Source: Bin80 sp965220935 (GTDB taxonomy: Bacteria > Bacteroidota > Rhodothermia > Rhodothermales > Bin80). Taken from it: a stretch of 64,000 bases of DNA. The notes beneath the pieces are model-generated. The model saw only the letters and a list, made by a program, of their open reading frames with translations. It did not search any database and was not told where the DNA came from. Positions 46,757-56,460 of the stretch are shown piece by piece; the first letter of the stretch is position 1, and every line of letters starts with the position of its first letter. The position numbers and the translations under genes are program-made. Where the stretch lies: NCBI GenBank assembly GCA_965220935.1, contig OZ244857.1, positions 3,844,001 through 3,908,000 of the forward strand, read 5' to 3'.

Positions 46757-48304
46757 ATGATCACTGGAATTGACTTAGGTACGACTTATTCTGCAATTGC
46801 GCAGTTTGACACACATGGCCGAGCAGTCGTTATGCAAGATTCGGAAGAAGAAAATCTCGTCCCCTCCTGCGTTGCTTTTTTTGATGACAAATGGTGGGTT
46901 GGCCGTGAGGCGCTTAGGCAGTGGGTCACTGGGCCAAGTAATGCTGCTGCTCGATTTAAGCGGTCTATGGGCACTTCTGAAAGATTTGACATAGGAGATC
47001 ACTCATATACACCCACTGAGCTGAGTACTCATGTTCTTCGTCATATGCATCATATAGCGTTGAGTCATCAAAATGAAGATGGAGCAACGGTGGTCACAAT
47101 ACCTGCAAACTTTACGGTTGAAGCGCGTCATGCGACGCTCAATGCTGCGAAGCGGGCGGGCTTAAATGTGGATTATATCATTAATGAGCCTACCGCTGCT
47201 GCCCTCTATTATGCCTTCTCCAAAGATTTGACAGAGGACGGGAAATACGCCGTCTATGATTTTGGCGGAGGGACCTTTGATGTGTCGCTTATTGAAGTCA
47301 CATCTAGCCAAGTCGATGTCATTGCCAGTAATGGCGTCAGCAGACTTGGTGGAATGGATTTTGACAAGGCCCTTCAAAAGATTGTACGTGAAAAATTTCA
47401 GGAAGCGACCGATACAGTTCTTGAAGATCATGAGTTAGAAGACCCTCCCTTTGATCTCGTGAGCATTGAGGAATTGAAGCGGCGGTTATCAGAACGTGAA
47501 ACCGTGACTCAATTCGCGAAGGGGACGCTCTTGGAAATTCATAGACAAGAGTTTGAGGAAGCCATTTCGGGGCTTGTCATGCAAGCTGAAGTATGCTGTG
47601 GTGCAACACTTAAAGAGGCCAAGATCAGTTCATCGGATTTAGCTGGTGTGATTCTAGCGGGCGGAAGTACACGAGTTCCTTATATACGCCAGAGCGTTCA
47701 AGATGCGTTTAAAAATGTTCCGCTGATTGAGTCCGCTAATGTAGACGAGGTGGTCGCACTTGGGGCGGTGATTTATGCTGCGATCCACTGTGATAAAAGT
47801 AAACTCAATGCTGTACAAAAGGCTGCGTTAGCTTCACTGAGTCTCCAAGAGGTTACAAATATGAACTTTGGCACGATTTCATTCATATTTGATCCAGATA
47901 CTGGACGTCGAATTCTTAGTAACTCCGTCATTATTTCTAAGGGGACACAGATTCCTTGTAGCGAGAAAAAATCATATTACACTTGGTTTGATGGACAGGA
48001 CGAAATTAATTGTGCAATCACAGAGTGTGCTCGTGAAGAAACAGAACTCAATGAATTCATTAGAATTATTTCCGATGATAAGATCCTCAAGCTTCCATCG
48101 CTCCCCGATGGTGAAGAATGGCCAGCGTTTGAAGAGATCAAGGTGACCTTCTCCTACGATGAAAACCAAATTATGCACTGCTCTTTCCGACATGAAAATT
48201 CAGAACACTCTGAGGATGTTGTCCTTGATTTCAATCGGGTCGGCGATGATATAGAGGAAGTCTCAGAGGCTGATTTTTTACCATCAGAAGTCCAGTCAAA
48301 TTAA
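46757..48304 (+). CDS. Hsp70-family chaperone paralogue, no lid domain
   Basis: A 515-residue Hsp70. The ATPase domain is complete: phosphate-1 GIDLGTTYSAIAQF at residue 4, INEPTAAALYYAF near 142, phosphate-2 VYDFGGGTFDVSLIEV near 168 and adenosine motif GVILAGGSTRVPYIRQS near 298. After residue 370 a short beta-type substrate domain is present, but the helical lid and any EEVD-like tail of a full DnaK are missing. DnaK is about 630 residues. The 8-bp spacing to the LRR-GrpE gene implies one operon. It probably uses the GrpE-like domain of that protein as exchange factor and the next gene product as J-like partner (inference). Confidence 0.9.
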   Translation: MITGIDLGTTYSAIAQFDTHGRAVVMQDSEEENLVPSCVAFFDDKWWVGREALRQWVTGPSNAAARFKRSMGTSERFDIGDHSYTPTELSTHVLRHMHHIALSHQNEDGATVVTIPANFTVEARHATLNAAKRAGLNVDYIINEPTAAALYYAFSKDLTEDGKYAVYDFGGGTFDVSLIEVTSSQVDVIASNGVSRLGGMDFDKALQKIVREKFQEATDTVLEDHELEDPPFDLVSIEELKRRLSERETVTQFAKGTLLEIHRQEFEEAISGLVMQAEVCCGATLKEAKISSSDLAGVILAGGSTRVPYIRQSVQDAFKNVPLIESANVDEVVALGAVIYAAIHCDKSKLNAVQKAALASLSLQEVTNMNFGTISFIFDPDTGRRILSNSVIISKGTQIPCSEKKSYYTWFDGQDEINCAITECAREETELNEFIRIISDDKILKLPSLPDGEEWPAFEEIKVTFSYDENQIMHCSFRHENSEHSEDVVLDFNRVGDDIEEVSEADFLPSEVQSN

Positions 48305-48453
48305 TGGAACAATACTTTGACAACAATTATCATTCAGACTCTGATGTTTCCAACAGCAGTTCAGTCAGGGTATTTCAATCAGGTGTGCAGGAAGCCTCTT
48401 GATTACGGGATTTGCGTAGTATAGATGTTTGAGATTGGCTGCTACCGCTTCTG

Positions 48454-49620
48454 ATGATTAGAAAAAGTATCAAGGGAATTCAAATTGAGACGCCATCGGC
48501 CTCCGTAGACGGAGGTCTACGGATTCGAGTCTCTGACATAAATGATTTTTTTGTTGAAGGGAAAAATATTGAAGTTAAAGGGACAAATACATTTAACTAT
48601 AAACCAGTTGCTTGCGAATTTGTCGTATCATTATTTGATTGCACTGCGGGGCGAATCATTCCCATTCAATGTGTTGCTTCAGAATTTCAAGAAGAAGATA
48701 CATCCACCTTTCAGGCGTTTGTTGAATTAGGAAAGCCTAAGTCCTCCTTAGAATTACCAGATTGGACCTCGGTTGCTATAATTAGCCGAGACATTCTCAT
48801 TGGGCCGTTTCGGGATAGCAAAAACTTGATGATTGTAGTTCGATTGGTTGATATAGGGTTTGAACATTATTTTCGGCATGGTCAAATAGAATCTACAGAT
48901 GGTGTCTTATGGACTGGGATAAAAAAATTCAAGTATGATTTGTTTGATAAAGTAGGATACCTTGATTCACTAATTCGACTGCAAAGATTTCATTTTACAT
49001 GTATAGATCTCGCTGTGCTTGTTGCCGCAGCAGGCGGCACTGTCGCAGATCAGGTGATAGATGTGATCTATGATAAAGTGTATTTCTGGTTGGACGAAGC
49101 TTGCGCAAGCCCTCAGATTTATGATGGCTACTCTAGCGATGAAGATCGCTTAAAGCGTTATTCAGAACAGGTTAGCCTGGCGCTTCAAAAAGCGAAAGAT
49201 CGCAAATTGAGTCAGTCAAGGTTGCTGACCACTTTAATGCAAAGCCGCCCTCCAGATTCAGAAGCTGCAGAGTTGATAGAATTTTGTTTTGATGTCATGG
49301 TAGTTGATGAAACAGTGAGTGCCCCTGCTCTTGAGCTAATTAATAAAATTGCGAAGACAGTCAAAATTGATCAAGAGAAGCTCAAGAAAGTACGTGATGA
49401 AAAGATTGTGAGAATTGGAACGGCCTCTAATATTGATATATCTGCTGAACAATTACTTGGAATCAATACGTACTGGAATCCTAAGAAAAAGGTTGACTAT
49501 TTAGAATCAGAGTTTCATAAATGGAACAGTCGACTGAACGTAGTTCCAGAGGGAGCGACTCGCGAAAATATCCATCGGATGTTAGCCTTGATTGGTAACG
49601 CCATAAAAAAATATAGATGA
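48454..49620 (+). CDS. TerB-like protein with degenerate J-domain-like C-terminus
   Basis: A 388-residue cytosolic protein. Residues 1-165 are beta-rich and unrecognised. Residues about 185-315 contain two helical stretches, FTCIDLAVLVAAAGGTVADQ and AAELIEFCFDVMVVDETVSA, like the paired acidic helices of TerB/DjlA-N domains. The last 55 residues, LGINTYWNPKKKVDYLESEF then HKWNSRLNVVPEG and ENIHRMLALIGNAIKKYR, have the outline of a J-domain (helices II and III) but with WNSR where HPD is expected. DjlA itself joins TerB and J domains. As third gene after GrpE-like and Hsp70 genes it completes a chaperone triad. Spacing is 149 bp. Function is inferred. Confidence 0.75.
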   Translation: MIRKSIKGIQIETPSASVDGGLRIRVSDINDFFVEGKNIEVKGTNTFNYKPVACEFVVSLFDCTAGRIIPIQCVASEFQEEDTSTFQAFVELGKPKSSLELPDWTSVAIISRDILIGPFRDSKNLMIVVRLVDIGFEHYFRHGQIESTDGVLWTGIKKFKYDLFDKVGYLDSLIRLQRFHFTCIDLAVLVAAAGGTVADQVIDVIYDKVYFWLDEACASPQIYDGYSSDEDRLKRYSEQVSLALQKAKDRKLSQSRLLTTLMQSRPPDSEAAELIEFCFDVMVVDETVSAPALELINKIAKTVKIDQEKLKKVRDEKIVRIGTASNIDISAEQLLGINTYWNPKKKVDYLESEFHKWNSRLNVVPEGATRENIHRMLALIGNAIKKYR

Positions 49621-50175
49621 GAGTCATTAGTTCTCTGTACTACCGATTCTCTGTCGGGGTATGATATCTGTAGATTCAAATCAAAACATGTACACCTATG
49701 AATGATTCAATAAACGGTTACTATCAGCTAATTGGATACTCGGACCAAGAACAGAAATATCACTATCGTGTGACTCGTGTCCGACCAAAGAAACTGCTAT
49801 AGGTTTTCATTCGTTGTCACGAAACGTCCCAGTAAATCTATCCGAAAAAGGTAATAAGAGGCAATGTTTGGATAGACAGAGATGTCCATCTACATCAGGG
49901 CAATTTAAGAATCCGTCTTGCTAGTTTGCTTGAATCGTAATACGTGCCTGATTATTGTTCTGAATCATGGGGTGCAGTATATATCTCGCTAATTAGTGCC
50001 CGTTCAGAAAAGCATCTAACAGCGCTGAATCGCCTATTCTGTATGGGTTTATAGATTCAAAGTAAATGTTATTTTGTTGCGAAGATTTTGCGGCCATTTT
50101 CTAGATTACGCGTTAGAGGTACCAAAAATGGGAGTTTTCAGTTACACCCTGTCATTTGTTACCTTGAATTCACAC
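49621..50175. other. Intergenic, one tiny open frame only
   Basis: A 34-codon frame at 49698-49802 (MNDSINGYYQLIGYSDQEQK onward) is seen just after the operon; nothing confirms it is expressed. The remainder has no features until the direct repeat at 50176. Confidence 0.35.
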
Positions 50176-50256
50176 ATCTTCAAGCGAAATGATGGGCGAT
50201 AAATGTCATATAGAATAGGAACTTCAAAGAAAATTTTCTATTTCTGGACGGACACT
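50176..50256 (+). repeat. About 80-bp direct repeat, copy 1 (left of ISNCY remnant)
   Basis: ATCTTCAAGCGAAATGATGG through ATGTCATATAGAATAGG to TTCTGGACGGACAC is repeated at 51864-51943 with about four fifths identity, in the same orientation. Copy 2 is the leader of the response-regulator gene. The two copies bracket a dead ISNCY-type transposase. Confidence 0.75.
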
Positions 50257-50359
50257 ATTTATTGAGATTTTGAAAATTCGGTATATAATGGTGGTAGATT
50301 TTTGCACGTTTCAAAGTCAAACTTTAACCAAATCGTCTCAAATTGACATAGCTCGGCCA

Positions 50360-51475
50360 TTGGCTCAATGAGCGTTTTTTTCCTGATTTTCGGTCGGTTG
50401 AGGTCTACGCTGCCAGACGCAAGCGTTGTTTCTTGCAGAGGCGCTTCAGCTCTCGTTGCTAAATCAATGTTCCTAACCGATCCCTCGCCTCTCGGATCAA
50501 ACGCATTTCCCGATGTTCAACACATTCATGCACGACTCAATCCGCGCATCCTTATACTCCTGTGTATTCTGACGCGCCTGCTCCTGTTTTGACAACCTCC
50601 CGCGCTGTGACATCCCGACGGTCACCAAACGGGTCTCTGTCTCTAATGGCCTGCGAACCTCTTGATTGTAAAATCCCACATCAAACGAACAGGTCATCCA
50701 AGATGCGGATACTGCTCCTCAATGCCTTTAACTAACGACACCGCAATATCTATGTCGCCCCCTTTCCACTCAATGATATAGCCCAAGACAAACTGATACA
50801 CATCTTCTATCACAGGTACACCTAACTCGCACATCACACCTGCCGTCCCTTTGACGACCCAACGCGTGTAGATGGAATAGATCTTCTGAAATGGTTTCGT
50901 TCTTTATGACACGGCGGATGATTTGATCCGAAAATAGGGCGATATAGTCCAAATAGAGGCAAATCTTCTGCCTGGCTTCTTCAAGCTAGAATCCGACCGC
51001 AGATCCTGCTAAACGCGCTATGATCTCCTCCTTCTGAGTCGTGATCGCATCCAGCATCTGTTTGGCTTTCTCTCCAACACAGCTGCTATACTTCATGACT
51101 TTATTGAGTCGGTAAGTCAGCCGACGACTGCATGCTTGTATCGCTTCGTAAGTCGTTGCCTGATACACTGATGCTGTCTCCAACCTGATAGCCCAAATAT
51201 TTTGGCGAAACTCACACAGAATGCAATCAAACTGGTGCATGCATTCCAAAGTAATCGGATATCAGTCGGAAACTCCGCAATCGTCAAGCACACCTTGTTA
51301 GCGGCGCGTCTTGAGAACATCCCCCCTTGATGACCAACATTGACAGCAACTGATTGAGCTCTTGCAATAATTCAGGGTGCAATGATGATATATTCGCATG
51401 AAGGGCCTGACGGGTATACCGCGCCTGATCCTCCTGACCATGCCCCATCATCAAACGTAGAATCTCCATCTCATT
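50360..51475 (-). pseudogene. ISNCY/IS1202-type transposase, decayed
   Basis: Minus-strand pieces in several frames assemble to a transposase of the ISNCY type. They are EFPTDIRLLWNACTSLIAFC and GLSGWRQHQCIRQRLTKRYK, QMLDAITTQKEEIIARLAG, LDYIALFSDQIIRRVIKNET, ELGVPVIEDVYQFVLGYIIE with WKGGDIDIAVSLVKGIEEQY, CSFDVGFYNQEVRRPLETE, GRLSKQEQARQNTQEYKDAR and RELKRLCKKQRLRLAA. The order fits a full-length parent of about 400 residues. Many stops and frame changes make it dead. Element ends were not identified with confidence, but long direct repeats lie outside. Confidence 0.75.
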
Positions 51476-51499
51476 GGCACCAAATGATCATAACTGCAA

Positions 51500-51863
51500 C
51501 GTAACCGCTGCTAAAAGGATCACAACCCATAGGCTCAACAACCATGGCGCTTACTTACCTCAGGGTTATACTTATCCAACAACACGCTCAGCTGAGTAAC
51601 TGCAGCATCATTCATTAAAAGGTGCTTCACTCCATAAAGAAATGCCTAGAGGTGAGCGAGATCTTAGGTCCAACTCAATGTCCTCTATAAGAACCGTGTC
51701 AATCTTTATTTGGGAATCTATTGCTATCCTCATCGATAAAAAGTCTCGATGTTTTTAGGATCATGTTTAAAATGTAACGGTAAACACCCAAAATCGGCCG
51801 TTTTAAGCCGAAAACCAGAGCTTAAACAAAAGAATTTAGGCAAATATACAAAGTCCAGCGTAA
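51500..51863. other. Non-coding flank of the ISNCY remnant
   Basis: No gene. The part near 51775-51830 is rich in short palindromic words (CGGCCGTTTTAAGCCG) that may belong to the element end. Confidence 0.35.
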
Positions 51864-51943
51864 ATCTTCAAGTTAAATGATCGGCGAGAAATGTCATATA
51901 GAATAAGAGATTCAATGATATTTTCCTATTTATGGACGGGCAC
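51864..51943 (+). repeat. About 80-bp direct repeat, copy 2 (leader of the response regulator)
   Basis: Second copy of the repeat at 50176-50256. It ends 12 bp before the ATG at 51956 and so likely contains the promoter region of the phoB-like gene. Confidence 0.75.
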
Positions 51944-51955
51944 CAATTAGGAGTC

Positions 51956-52693
51956 ATGTCAAAACTCTCTCCGATATCGGTTGCCCTGGAATCAAGTACA
52001 GTCCTCATCGTTGATGATGAAGATGACATATTGGATCTACTGCGATACAACCTTGAAAGGCTTGGAGTAAGCGTCATTGCAGCCCGAAATGGCGTTGAGG
52101 CATTAGACATCATTGAAAACAAAGAATTTGATCTGATTGTACTTGACATCATGATGCCCCAATTGAATGGGATAGAGGTTTGTCAGCATATACGAAAATA
52201 CTCTAGACAAAAAACAGTTCCCATTCTATTTCTTACCGCGCGATCAGAGGAAGAAGACTATGTCCTCGGCCTTGAAGCTGGTGCAGACAGTTACCTATCT
52301 AAAACCTATGGAATTGATGTTATTATGTCTCAGATTAAGGCGCTTCTGCGTGGGTCCTATCGAATTGTTCCTGGGGCCTCGCTATTCAGCATTCATGATC
52401 TTGAGATTGATAGGGATAGATATTGGGTTTTCCGCAATACTGGAGATCAACGTACACAGATTACCTTTACGCGAAGAGAATTTGACCTCCTTTATTTTCT
52501 TGCGAATTCTGCAGGTGTCGTCTTTACACGTAAAAAGTTAATAAAAAAAGTTTGGGGGGTCAAAGTAGAGGTCGGACAGCGGACGGTTGATGTTCATGTG
52601 AGTAAGCTCAACAAAAAACTTGGCAAATATCAAGATGCGGATTACATTCAATCAGTCAAAGGTGTTGGCTATCGATTTTTAGAGCCGAGATAG
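51956..52693 (+). CDS. PhoB-like response regulator (receiver + winged helix)
   Basis: A 245-residue OmpR/PhoB-type regulator. The receiver (residues 16-135) has the acidic pair in LIVDDEDDILDLLRYNLERL, phospho-acceptor in DLIVLDIMMPQLNG and the conserved Thr/Lys (FLTARS, LSKTYG; the usual K-P is K-T here). Residues about 150-245 form the DNA-binding winged helix with RREFDLLYFLANSAGVVFTR and VDVHVSKLNKKLG. ATG 51956 has a fair AGGAG just upstream; an in-frame ATG at 51932 lies inside the repeat. A histidine kinase follows at once, so they form a pair. Confidence 0.92.
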   Translation: MSKLSPISVALESSTVLIVDDEDDILDLLRYNLERLGVSVIAARNGVEALDIIENKEFDLIVLDIMMPQLNGIEVCQHIRKYSRQKTVPILFLTARSEEEDYVLGLEAGADSYLSKTYGIDVIMSQIKALLRGSYRIVPGASLFSIHDLEIDRDRYWVFRNTGDQRTQITFTRREFDLLYFLANSAGVVFTRKKLIKKVWGVKVEVGQRTVDVHVSKLNKKLGKYQDADYIQSVKGVGYRFLEPR

Positions 52694-52700
52694 AGTGAGT

Positions 52701-53756
52701 ATGAGGTTTGCAGAGCGATTTCCAGGATGGAAAATTTCTTATCGAATATCATGGCGCGTGAGTGCGATGGTGCTCCTTACGCTCTTTGTGGTTTCGCTCA
52801 TAGGTTATCGAATGCCATGGTGGATGGTTGGAGCTATCAGCGTTACTGTGGGTGTTGTCACTTTTTTTGCCATTTTATGGATGATACGGCAACAGGTTGA
52901 TGCCTTAAGGTCCACTTTAGAGACAATCGGGCAAAAAAAAGAGGAATTTATGTATGATGAAGTATCACGCCCCCAAGATGAATTGACACATTTATTAAGG
53001 CTTGCCCATGAGGCCGGTCAACGGGTTGCAAGTCAAATGCAGGAGCTGGAACAGACCGAACATTACAGACGTGAATTTTTAGGGAATGTGTCCCATGAAC
53101 TCAAGACCCCTATTTTTGCGATTCGTGGGTTTGCAGAAACCCTTCTTGACGGCGCACTGGACGATGAGCGGGTTCGCCGTTCATTTGTCAAGAAAGTATT
53201 GCGGAATGCGCACCGACTAGGAAATCTAGCAGAAGATCTCTCGTCGGTTGCACGTATTGAGATGGGAGAGCTTGCCATGGATCTGCAACCTCTCAATTTG
53301 ATTGAGTTGAGTACGGAGGTTCTTGAATCTCTAGAATCAAAAGCTTCCAAGAGAAATATCACGTTACGATTGTCAATGCAAGAGAACTTACCCGAAGTCA
53401 TGGCAGACCCCCATCATATTGGTCAGGTACTCAGCAATTTGATTGACAATGGGATCAAGTATGGGCGCGACGGAGGACAGATTGAAGTGATTGCTAGAAC
53501 GTTAAGTGAGCCATTAGTCAAGGTGTCGGTTGTTGACAATGGTGTTGGAATCCCTTCTGAATATATTTCTCGGCTCACCGAACGGTTTTTTCGTGTAGAG
53601 CCAAGTCGCTCATCAAAGCTCGGCGGTACGGGGCTAGGGTTAGCAATCGTGAAACATATTTTGAGTGCACATAATAGTCAATTGATGATTGAAAGCATAC
53701 CCGACCGTGGATCTACATTTGGCTTTGCACTTGCTACAGTTGACGGTGAGATCTGA
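52701..53756 (+). CDS. PhoR-like sensor histidine kinase
   Basis: A 351-residue kinase from ATG 52701; a GTG at 52695 in the same frame is also possible. Two membrane helices (about residues 17-38 and 44-66) are near the N-terminus with almost no periplasmic loop, then a linker with a coiled coil. The phosphorylated His is in FLGNVSHELKTPIFAIRGFA near residue 132. The N box LIDNGIKYGRDG, G1 VVDNGVGIPSE and G2 LGGTGLGLAIVKHI follow. It begins 7 bp after the response regulator. The lack of a sensor loop resembles PhoR, which senses through the phosphate transporter. Its 3' end overlaps coaE convergently by 23 bp. Confidence 0.92.
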   Translation: MRFAERFPGWKISYRISWRVSAMVLLTLFVVSLIGYRMPWWMVGAISVTVGVVTFFAILWMIRQQVDALRSTLETIGQKKEEFMYDEVSRPQDELTHLLRLAHEAGQRVASQMQELEQTEHYRREFLGNVSHELKTPIFAIRGFAETLLDGALDDERVRRSFVKKVLRNAHRLGNLAEDLSSVARIEMGELAMDLQPLNLIELSTEVLESLESKASKRNITLRLSMQENLPEVMADPHHIGQVLSNLIDNGIKYGRDGGQIEVIARTLSEPLVKVSVVDNGVGIPSEYISRLTERFFRVEPSRSSKLGGTGLGLAIVKHILSAHNSQLMIESIPDRGSTFGFALATVDGEI

Positions 53757-54375
53757 AGTTCTCTGTCCCTAAGCCATGTGAGCTAACGGCGAGATTGTAG
53801 AGTTTGTGCGTCTTTTCCTTGAGCTCTTTTTTATCACCACCATTGGTGAGCACCACATCAGCACGGCGTTGAGTTTCATGTTGCGGGAGTTGGTGTTTCA
53901 TGCGAGCGCGCACGGCATCTTCAGTGATATCATCACGCGTCATGACCCGCTGAATCCGCAGGGCATTTGGAGCACTAACCACACAAACCGCATCAAGATC
54001 ATGGTGAAGTTGTGCTTCAAAGATCAGTGCAGCTTCGTGTATGAGTAGACCTGGTGCAAGATGAGCTCTGAGATGAAGAAAGTTTTCAGCAACTCTGGGA
54101 TGAATGATGGCATTCAACCGGGATAGTTTGGGTTTATTGTTGAAAACCTGGGATGCTAACCAGTGCCTATTTAATGATCCATTGGGCAAATAACTCGCGG
54201 GCCCAAATGCGCTGATCACCTCATGTATTACATGTTGATCCGCTTCCATTAACGTTCTGGCTTCTTTATCTGCCTCAAAGACAGTTGCGCCTAAGTCTTT
54301 CAGATAGCCACATACAGTTGATTTACCACTTCCAATTCTTCCAGTTACTCCAAGGGTTCGCACGTTAGATGTCAT
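53734..54375 (-). CDS. coaE: Dephospho-CoA kinase
   Basis: A 213-residue P-loop kinase making coenzyme A from dephospho-CoA. The Walker A motif LGVTGRIGSGKSTVCGYL is near residue 8, ADKEARTL (lid/substrate region) near 35 and IHPRV near 92. LLIHEAALIFEA and the C-terminal RAD-VVLTNGGDK complete the pattern. It starts 12 bp after the outer-membrane protein gene in the same direction, forming a HIT-OMP-coaE run. Confidence 0.93.
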   Translation of the reverse strand: MTSNVRTLGVTGRIGSGKSTVCGYLKDLGATVFEADKEARTLMEADQHVIHEVISAFGPASYLPNGSLNRHWLASQVFNNKPKLSRLNAIIHPRVAENFLHLRAHLAPGLLIHEAALIFEAQLHHDLDAVCVVSAPNALRIQRVMTRDDITEDAVRARMKHQLPQHETQRRADVVLTNGGDKKELKEKTHKLYNLAVSSHGLGTENFRSHRQL

Positions 54376-54387
54376 GGATGTGTGGAA

Positions 54388-56460
54388 TTAGACCTTCCAT
54401 TGAAGACTCAATGTCACAAGCGGGATCAATCGGAGAATTCCCTTACGTGCGGTGGTCTGAATGATTTCTTTATTGGTTGAAGGTAATGTTCCGTAGAGGC
54501 TGTAGCGAATTCGTTGCCAATTGGCCCAAGCATTTAAAGATAAAATTGTGTTTCCTCTACTCCAATAAATAGCGCCTGATGGGCCTGTTTGAATCACCCA
54601 TCTTTTTCCAGACCTTGTGATACGCCCTAACGTAGATGTTGGGGTATCAGTTGGTAATTGATAAACGATTGAGATCGCACGATCAAAATCACTTCTTAAA
54701 AAAATACGCCATCCGATCTCTCCCCGCAGTTGTCGACCAGACTGGACGCGAACCCAAGTGCTGAGGGTTCGTAACGTGTCAAAAGGAATCTCGGTAAAGG
54801 TATTCCAGATGAGTTGACCTAAACGTAAATCAGAATAACTGGCCGTAATCTTTAAGTCCGTATTGCTGAGGATGCGCTGGTTGATTTCGGACTCCAAACG
54901 TAATTCTCTCGCGGATTGATCAGAGGACCTGCGCCCAGGTAGGACAAAATCATCGGTTGTATAGCTAGCGCGCACCTCGCTCGCTAGGCGGATCTGTGAA
55001 GAAGAGGAGGGACTCCAATCCATTGATGGGCGCAGTCGTAGAGTTCGCTGGATATTGTTTTCTGCTGAGCGCTCTGCATTCAGAAACACTGTATGATGGT
55101 ACGATCCAAATAACTGAAGACTCATGCTCAGATAGCGGTTTCGTGGGTGAATCACAGAAAGCGTACCCGTATGATAAATCTCATCTCGATCATCAAGATT
55201 AACAATCGGGGTGTCATGACGTACGATTCGTGAGCTTCCAGTGAACAAAACCGTAAGTCTAGGCCGTAGGTTACTTCGTATAGTCCCATTAAGTGCAAAA
55301 ACCCCCTCATCATAATCTGCCTGCTGTAGAAGTATTCTTTTCTGTGCTATCTCGGATGCGGGCAAATCCTCTTGATTGGTGAGAACCCTGCGCTCATTCA
55401 CTGCTCCGTATTCGACGCTGAGCTGAGCGTCTAAGCGCTCATTTTCGTAGAAGAGAGAGACTTCTCCAGTAAGTGCCTGACGGGAAAAGTTGGTTTCAAA
55501 AATGATTGATTCTAATGGAGATCTCGCTGAGCGAACACGCCGTTGATTGAGTTGGACATCGGCTTGAGCAATGACACGGAATCCTGGTACCAACGGAGAC
55601 TGAAGCCGAAAATTCGCATTTAAGGTATCACTGGTGGTGGCTTCAATTGATTCTGGATCACGCTTTTGATCACGATTCAAAAATGAAGCGGCCTGATAAG
55701 TATCTCGCCTACGACTTGAAAAGCGCGCCTGTGTCTCAAGCCTAGCTCGTCCAAAAGATCTCGCAGCAGTGCCTCTTACTGCAAGATCTCCAATGTGGCG
55801 TGGCGTAATGTATTGCCATAATGCATTGGATTGAAATGAGACCTCATATCCTTGCACTTCGCTAGGTGCAAATATCGCAGATACTGCAGCAGCAGGCCCT
55901 GTATCAATCCTCAGAGGCATTCGTTGGCCGTCCTGAATAATCCCAGGTCTGCGATCCGACGATATCCCCGCAGACGTTTGTAATCTAAGCCGTGAAACGG
56001 GTGTGAACTGACCCCCAAACAGGAGGGACTGTGAGGAGGCACGGCCTGATCCGAACCAGTCTAATCCACCGCGAATGACCGCATCTACGCGTCTACTCAG
56101 CGGACGCATCGCAGAAAATGACAACCGGTTCTCGTCCCTAAATCTGAGGCGTTGATCAAATTGTATATAGGCATCGGAGATAAACCTATTAGACAGGTCA
56201 ATTGCCCAATGATCAAATTGAGGATTCCAAGTGGTTTCAGATTTCCACTGAAATTGATTCACCTCCCGAGAAAATTCTGTCCTTTGCTGGAGCGATGATT
56301 GTGCCACAACACTCTCGGATAAAAATCCAGGGATTAATAGACAAAGAATCAACTGGCTATGGACATTCGTCCACCGAGGTGGCTTAGCCAGGAGGCCATC
56401 CAAGCGCGCGGCCACCAAGGACATGAACATGTAAATGGTCCACAGATTGACCTCCATCAT
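54388..56460 (-). CDS. Predicted outer-membrane beta-barrel protein
   Basis: A large protein (up to 690 residues) with alternating polar/apolar beta strands, many Arg and Gln residues and repeated -RLRLQT-, -SLQLFGSYHH- and -VTLSLQWKV (C-terminal, ending in an aromatic/aliphatic strand) segments, as in TonB-receptor-like or 'hypothetical outer membrane' barrels of the FCB group. A signal peptide reads LILCLLIPGFLSESVVAQ. The start is unsure: ATG 56460 overlaps the HIT gene by 77 bp and puts about 36 residues before the signal; internal ATGs or a TTG near 56352 would give a normal signal peptide. No specific family recognised. Confidence 0.7.
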   Translation of the reverse strand: MMEVNLWTIYMFMSLVAARLDGLLAKPPRWTNVHSQLILCLLIPGFLSESVVAQSSLQQRTEFSREVNQFQWKSETTWNPQFDHWAIDLSNRFISDAYIQFDQRLRFRDENRLSFSAMRPLSRRVDAVIRGGLDWFGSGRASSQSLLFGGQFTPVSRLRLQTSAGISSDRRPGIIQDGQRMPLRIDTGPAAAVSAIFAPSEVQGYEVSFQSNALWQYITPRHIGDLAVRGTAARSFGRARLETQARFSSRRRDTYQAASFLNRDQKRDPESIEATTSDTLNANFRLQSPLVPGFRVIAQADVQLNQRRVRSARSPLESIIFETNFSRQALTGEVSLFYENERLDAQLSVEYGAVNERRVLTNQEDLPASEIAQKRILLQQADYDEGVFALNGTIRSNLRPRLTVLFTGSSRIVRHDTPIVNLDDRDEIYHTGTLSVIHPRNRYLSMSLQLFGSYHHTVFLNAERSAENNIQRTLRLRPSMDWSPSSSSQIRLASEVRASYTTDDFVLPGRRSSDQSARELRLESEINQRILSNTDLKITASYSDLRLGQLIWNTFTEIPFDTLRTLSTWVRVQSGRQLRGEIGWRIFLRSDFDRAISIVYQLPTDTPTSTLGRITRSGKRWVIQTGPSGAIYWSRGNTILSLNAWANWQRIRYSLYGTLPSTNKEIIQTTARKGILRLIPLVTLSLQWKV

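Noticed and set aside
50275..50290. GGTATATAATGG as another IS1595-like tip
   Set aside because: It lacks the GGGAATT start and has no inverted partner or octamer duplication nearby.
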